Shown here one piece after another: positions 61,154 through 64,000 of a stretch of 64,000 nucleotides of DNA. Source of the DNA: JBGTSJ01 sp041940305 (GTDB lineage: Bacteria; Planctomycetota; Planctomycetia; Planctomycetales; Planctomycetaceae); contig JBGTSJ010000015.1 in assembly GCA_041940305.1 (NCBI GenBank), positions 1 through 64,000 of the forward strand, given 5' to 3'. A model generated the notes under the pieces. That model worked only from the letters and a program-made list of their open reading frames with translations, was not told the DNA's origin and made no database searches. Made by a program: the position numbers and the translations under genes. How positions within the stretch are numbered: position 1 is the first letter of the stretch; every line of letters begins with the position of its first letter.

Positions 61154-62410
61154 CTACTTTGCCGTGACGTCGTAGCACCAGAGGGTGCCGAAGTCGTGAA
61201 TGTAGAGCCGTCCGTCGGCCAGAGCGGGATACGCCCAGGCTTTCGAGCGGCCGCGGTCCGGTCCCCCTTCCGGCGTGAAGCGGCCGAGTTCGCGGTATTC
61301 GTCCGGCGTCGCCTCGACCAGGGCGACGCCGCCGTCTTCACCGTGCAGGAACAGCAGGCCGTCCGCGAACAGGATCGACGCGGCGCCGATCGCACGATCG
61401 CGCCACTGGATCTCGCCCGTGGCGAACTCGGCACAGATCAGGCCGTCGCTCGTCGTGCCGTAGAGATAATCGCCGATGAGGACCGAGCCGCCGATGCTCT
61501 TGGGAAGCCCCTGATCGAAGTAGACTTCCTCGGCATCAAAGTCCCCCTGATCGACGGCCAGCTTGACAAGTCCCGCGCCGCCGCGGCCCGATGCGGTGTA
61601 AACGAGGTTCTCGTCGACAATCGGCGTGGGAATGTTCGCCGGACTTCCGGAAGCCGTCTTCTCGTAGCGCCACAGGAACTCGCCGTTCTCGGCATTCACA
61701 CCGACGACACCGCCGGCGAGGAACTGGATGTACTGCTTCACGCCGCCGATCTCGGCGCTGACGATCGACGAGTAGCCGGCCGCGTCGCCGCCGGGGACGG
61801 CGCTCTTCCAGACGACTTCGCCGTCGGCCTTATTGACGGCCAGCAGCGTGGCCTCGCTCCCGCCCGGCGTGCAGACCACCACGTCGCCGTCCACCAGCGG
61901 CGATTCGGAGTAGGCCCACTCGCCGTACTTGCCGCCGAACTCCTCGCGGACGTTCTTGCTCCAGCGGATGCTGCCCGACTCGGCGTCGAGGCAGGCGAAG
62001 TCGCCGTCGGACCCGAGAACGTACAGGGCGCCGTCGTCGAAGGTGGGAGTTGAACGGGCGCCGGGGTAGGGCGGTCGCTGGTCGGGATGCCCGACGTTGC
62101 CGATCCGTGTGCTCCAGAGTTCGTTGCCGTCCTCGGTGCTGAGCGCGTGGACGAACTCGTTGTCGTTCCCCTTGTCGTTGATGAGATAGATGCGGTCGCC
62201 CACCACGGCGGGCGTGGAGTATCCGCCGCCGAGGTCGCTCACCTTCCAGACCTGCGTCGGTCCGGATTCCGGCCATTCTCGCAGGAGGCCGGTTTCCTGT
62301 GAGATGCCGTCGCGATTCGGCCCGCGCCACTGGGGCCAGTCCGCCGCTGCGGCTAGGGATGTCGCGAAGGCAAGGATGACAAACATTGGCCCGCAGGACG
62401 GACGTATCAT
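61154..62410 (-). CDS. Secreted PQQ-type beta-propeller protein
   Basis: 418 residues, paralogue of the gene at 52772. Signal peptide (MFVILAFATSLAAA-AD), WPQWRGPNRDGISQETGLL, then propeller blades (FACLDAESGSIRWSKNV, LLAVNKADGEVVWKSAVPGG, YRELGRFTPEGGPDRGRSK). Likely periplasmic or surface; function unknown. ATG 62410 has AGGAG at 7-bp spacing. The frame opens further at 62530 but only from 62410 is there a signal peptide. Divergent from the TPR gene. Confidence 0.88.
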   Translation of the reverse strand: MIRPSCGPMFVILAFATSLAAAADWPQWRGPNRDGISQETGLLREWPESGPTQVWKVSDLGGGYSTPAVVGDRIYLINDKGNDNEFVHALSTEDGNELWSTRIGNVGHPDQRPPYPGARSTPTFDDGALYVLGSDGDFACLDAESGSIRWSKNVREEFGGKYGEWAYSESPLVDGDVVVCTPGGSEATLLAVNKADGEVVWKSAVPGGDAAGYSSIVSAEIGGVKQYIQFLAGGVVGVNAENGEFLWRYEKTASGSPANIPTPIVDENLVYTASGRGGAGLVKLAVDQGDFDAEEVYFDQGLPKSIGGSVLIGDYLYGTTSDGLICAEFATGEIQWRDRAIGAASILFADGLLFLHGEDGGVALVEATPDEYRELGRFTPEGGPDRGRSKAWAYPALADGRLYIHDFGTLWCYDVTAK

Positions 62411-62628
62411 GCTCAGGCTCCTGGATGAGGGGTTCGCCCGCCCGGGGCCATGAACCGCGTGGCAGGCGTTGATCGGTGTCGCTCTCCGCGCGAGCAGGGC
62501 CAGCTTAGGCCGGTTATAACGGGGCGTCAAAGGGGGACGTTACGAGGTCGTTGAGAATTGCGGCAACGGCCGCTGTGCTCCCTTGCGTTTGGAGGAGGGG
62601 GGTGTGATCGTATGCAGATCAGAGCCCC

Positions 62629-62661
62629 GAATCCCGGTTTCTTTTCGAGAAACCGGGATTC
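62629..62661. repeat. Palindromic repeat, AAACCCGGTTTCT family, copy 5
   Basis: Perfect 14-bp arms GAATCCCGGTTTCT (62629-62642) and AGAAACCGGGATTC (62648-62661) with a 5-nt loop. Confidence 0.75.
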
Positions 62662-62710
62662 TCCCTCGGCGATAGTCGTCTGGGGGCCATCCGTTCTCGA
62701 CACCTGAAGA

Positions 62711-62742
62711 GAACCCCGGCTTCTTCGGAGAAACCGGAGTTC
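62711..62742. repeat. Palindromic repeat, AAACCCGGTTTCT family, copy 6
   Basis: Arms GAACCCCGGCTTCT (62711-62724) and AGAAACCGGAGTTC (62729-62742), complementary except two positions. Fifty bases after copy 5. Confidence 0.65.
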
Positions 62743-62769
62743 CGGTGACCGCATATTGGAGCCTGTGTC

Positions 62770-64000
62770 ATGCGAATTACGACGACGTTGCTGCTGGGTT
62801 CTCTGTTGCTGCTCCCGACCATTGTCCAGGATGCGAATGCCCAGAACCGAGTGATCCGCCCCGGCACGGTGAACTCGCGGCACGAAGAACTGAAGCAGCA
62901 GGCTGATGACGCGTATCGCCAGGGGGATTACGCGAAGACGATCGAGCTGGCGAGCCAGGTGCTGCAGTCGGCCGCGTCCGACCATGTGGCTCTTTACCTC
63001 CGCGGCAGCGCGCGGGTGGAGATTGGCATCCAGCAGCGCAACGCCGACCTGCTCCGCGAGGGAATCGGCGACGCCCGCGAGGCCATTCGCATCCGCAACC
63101 GGATGGAGATCGATTACTACCTCCCCTACCTGTACGGGATGACGCACCTGACGGCGATCGAAGGGAAGCCGTCGCACGCGGAGATCGCCAAAGACGTGGC
63201 GACGCAGATCCTGGAGATGGACTCGGTCACCGCACCCGAGAAAGCCAACATCGCGTATCAACTCGCCCTGATCGAGAACCAGTTGCAGAGCCCGCAGGGT
63301 GCGCTTGATGCGCTGGCCCGTGCGCTGGACTACGACCCGGCACATCTCGCCGCCCACCTGGCTCGGACCGACATCCTGTCCCAGACTGGTCAACCCGAGG
63401 ACGTTGAAAAGGCATTCACCGCGACGGTTGCCCAGTTCCCGGAAGAGCCGCTGGTGTTTAACAACCGCGGCATGTACCTGCAGTCGCTCGGGCGCCATGA
63501 CGAGGCGATCGCCGATTTCAACCGCGCGATTGAGCTGAACAAGGACTTCGTTCCCGCTTACACCAACCGCGCGTTCGCCCGGTTGCAGCAGGGACAGTTC
63601 TCTGAGGCACTGGCGGATCTGAGCCAGTCGCTGGAGATCAACCCTCAGCAGCCGGCCGCCTACAGCCTGCGAGGCAGCGCTAACCTGTCGACGGGAGATG
63701 TGCAGGCGGCCATCGAAGATTACCAGACGGCCCTGAAGTTCGACGAGAACTCCCCTGCTCTGCGGGCTGACGTCGGCTTCGCCAAGTTCTTCGCGGGGAA
63801 ATACGAGGAAGCGTTGCAGGCGTTCGACTCGACGCTCGAAGTCGATCCGCAGGCCGAGTTCCTGAATCCCTGGCGGGCCGCGGCCCTGCTGCATCTCGAC
63901 CGCCGCGAAGCCGCCGAGCAGACGTTCCGGCCGATCGTCGAAAAGCCGCAGGCGGAGCGGACCTGGTACGACATGCTGACACTGCTGCTGCTGGAAAAGG
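62770..64000 (+). CDS. Secreted TPR-repeat protein (cut by window end)
   Basis: At least 410 codons, open to the window edge. Signal peptide (ITTTLLLGSLLLLPTIVQDANA-QN), then repeated helical units typical of tetratricopeptide repeats: DDAYRQGDYAKTIELASQ, FNNRGMYLQSLGRHDEAIAD, YTNRAFARLQQGQFSEALAD and YSLRGSANLSTGDVQAAIED. TPRs bind proteins. The start is ATG 62770. The gene continues past the right edge, so its length and any C-terminal domain are unknown. Divergent from the PQQ propeller gene with two repeats between. Confidence 0.87.
   Translation, partial: MRITTTLLLGSLLLLPTIVQDANAQNRVIRPGTVNSRHEELKQQADDAYRQGDYAKTIELASQVLQSAASDHVALYLRGSARVEIGIQQRNADLLREGIGDAREAIRIRNRMEIDYYLPYLYGMTHLTAIEGKPSHAEIAKDVATQILEMDSVTAPEKANIAYQLALIENQLQSPQGALDALARALDYDPAHLAAHLARTDILSQTGQPEDVEKAFTATVAQFPEEPLVFNNRGMYLQSLGRHDEAIADFNRAIELNKDFVPAYTNRAFARLQQGQFSEALADLSQSLEINPQQPAAYSLRGSANLSTGDVQAAIEDYQTALKFDENSPALRADVGFAKFFAGKYEEALQAFDSTLEVDPQAEFLNPWRAAALLHLDRREAAEQTFRPIVEKPQAERTWYDMLTLLLLEK

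Larger units (their letters stand above)
62411..62769. other. Divergent intergenic region before the TPR gene
   Basis: 359 bp. It holds two palindromic repeat copies (62629-62661 and 62711-62742) and no convincing ORF. The long minus-strand frame here is a shadow of the TPR gene. Confidence 0.6.

Noticed and set aside
60685..61434. 249-aa minus-strand frame spanning the PQQ gene end and the 91-aa gene
   Set aside because: Its first part is a shadow of the propeller gene and its second part is opposite a conserved plus-strand protein.
62629..62742. Two close repeat copies as a CRISPR array
   Set aside because: Only two imperfect palindromes, no regular spacers, no cas genes; they belong to a dispersed family.
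62527..63894. 455-aa minus-strand frame at the right end
   Set aside because: The plus strand reads as a signal peptide followed by TPR units, so the opposite frame is a shadow.

Overview
The window looks like a chromosomal segment of a planctomycete (Planctomycetota), probably a member of the Planctomycetia. It is GC-rich and carries protein families typical of that phylum: a BBP7-type outer-membrane barrel, two DUF1501 proteins with Tat signals, two Tat-exported Gfo/Idh/MocA oxidoreductases, several PQQ-type beta-propellers, a formylglycine-generating-enzyme-like lipoprotein, FHA proteins and a DUF2079 membrane protein. I see no rRNA, tRNA, CRISPR array, transposase or prophage. Almost all of it is ordinary chromosomal coding sequence in short operons. 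All calls come from reading the sequence; no database search was run.

Layout. 0-6 kb, plus strand: double-FHA protein, response regulator with a degenerate ATPase domain, Tat-exported oxidoreductase, then a C39-like peptidase paired with a RimK-like ATP-grasp ligase. 6-10 kb, minus strand: two tandem membrane-anchored vWA proteins. 10.5-13 kb: Ski2-like helicase. 13-25.7 kb: mixed housekeeping and envelope genes (oxidoreductase, two thioredoxin-fold proteins, PAC2 protein, M20 amidohydrolase, SpoU methyltransferase, M3 oligopeptidase, DUF1501 protein, WD40 protein, VOC protein). 25.7-36.7 kb, minus strand: a seven-gene envelope cluster (TM protein, ExbB, ExbD, zinc-ribbon-ExbD, FHA-TM-propeller, family-5 solute-binding protein, secreted protein). 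36.9-45.7 kb: DUF2079 protein, HD hydrolase, FGE-like lipoprotein, small membrane protein, CPBP protease, dihydroorotase, STAS protein. 46-54 kb: BBP7 barrel, M81 peptidase, IlvD, transglutaminase-like protein, PQQ propeller, small zinc-ribbon protein. 54-64 kb: class V aminotransferase, DUF1501, HEAT protein, an aldo/keto reductase-FucU pair, a frameshifted kinase-like gene, a small conserved protein, a PQQ propeller and a TPR protein cut by the window end.

Most interesting: (1) the 25.7-36.7 kb cluster, which looks like a proton-motive-force-powered (TolQR/ExbBD-type) envelope machine whose TonB place is taken by unfamiliar parts, including a protein joining a cytoplasmic FHA-like domain to an extracytoplasmic propeller; (2) the vWA pair at 6-10 kb, one member of which has a TonB/TolA-like SxxxH motif in its membrane anchor; (3) the C39 peptidase/ATP-grasp ligase pair, a possible peptide-tagging or metabolite amidoligase system; (4) a one-base frameshift in a G7 tract inside a kinase-like gene; (5) several families of palindromic intergenic repeats, one with six copies here.
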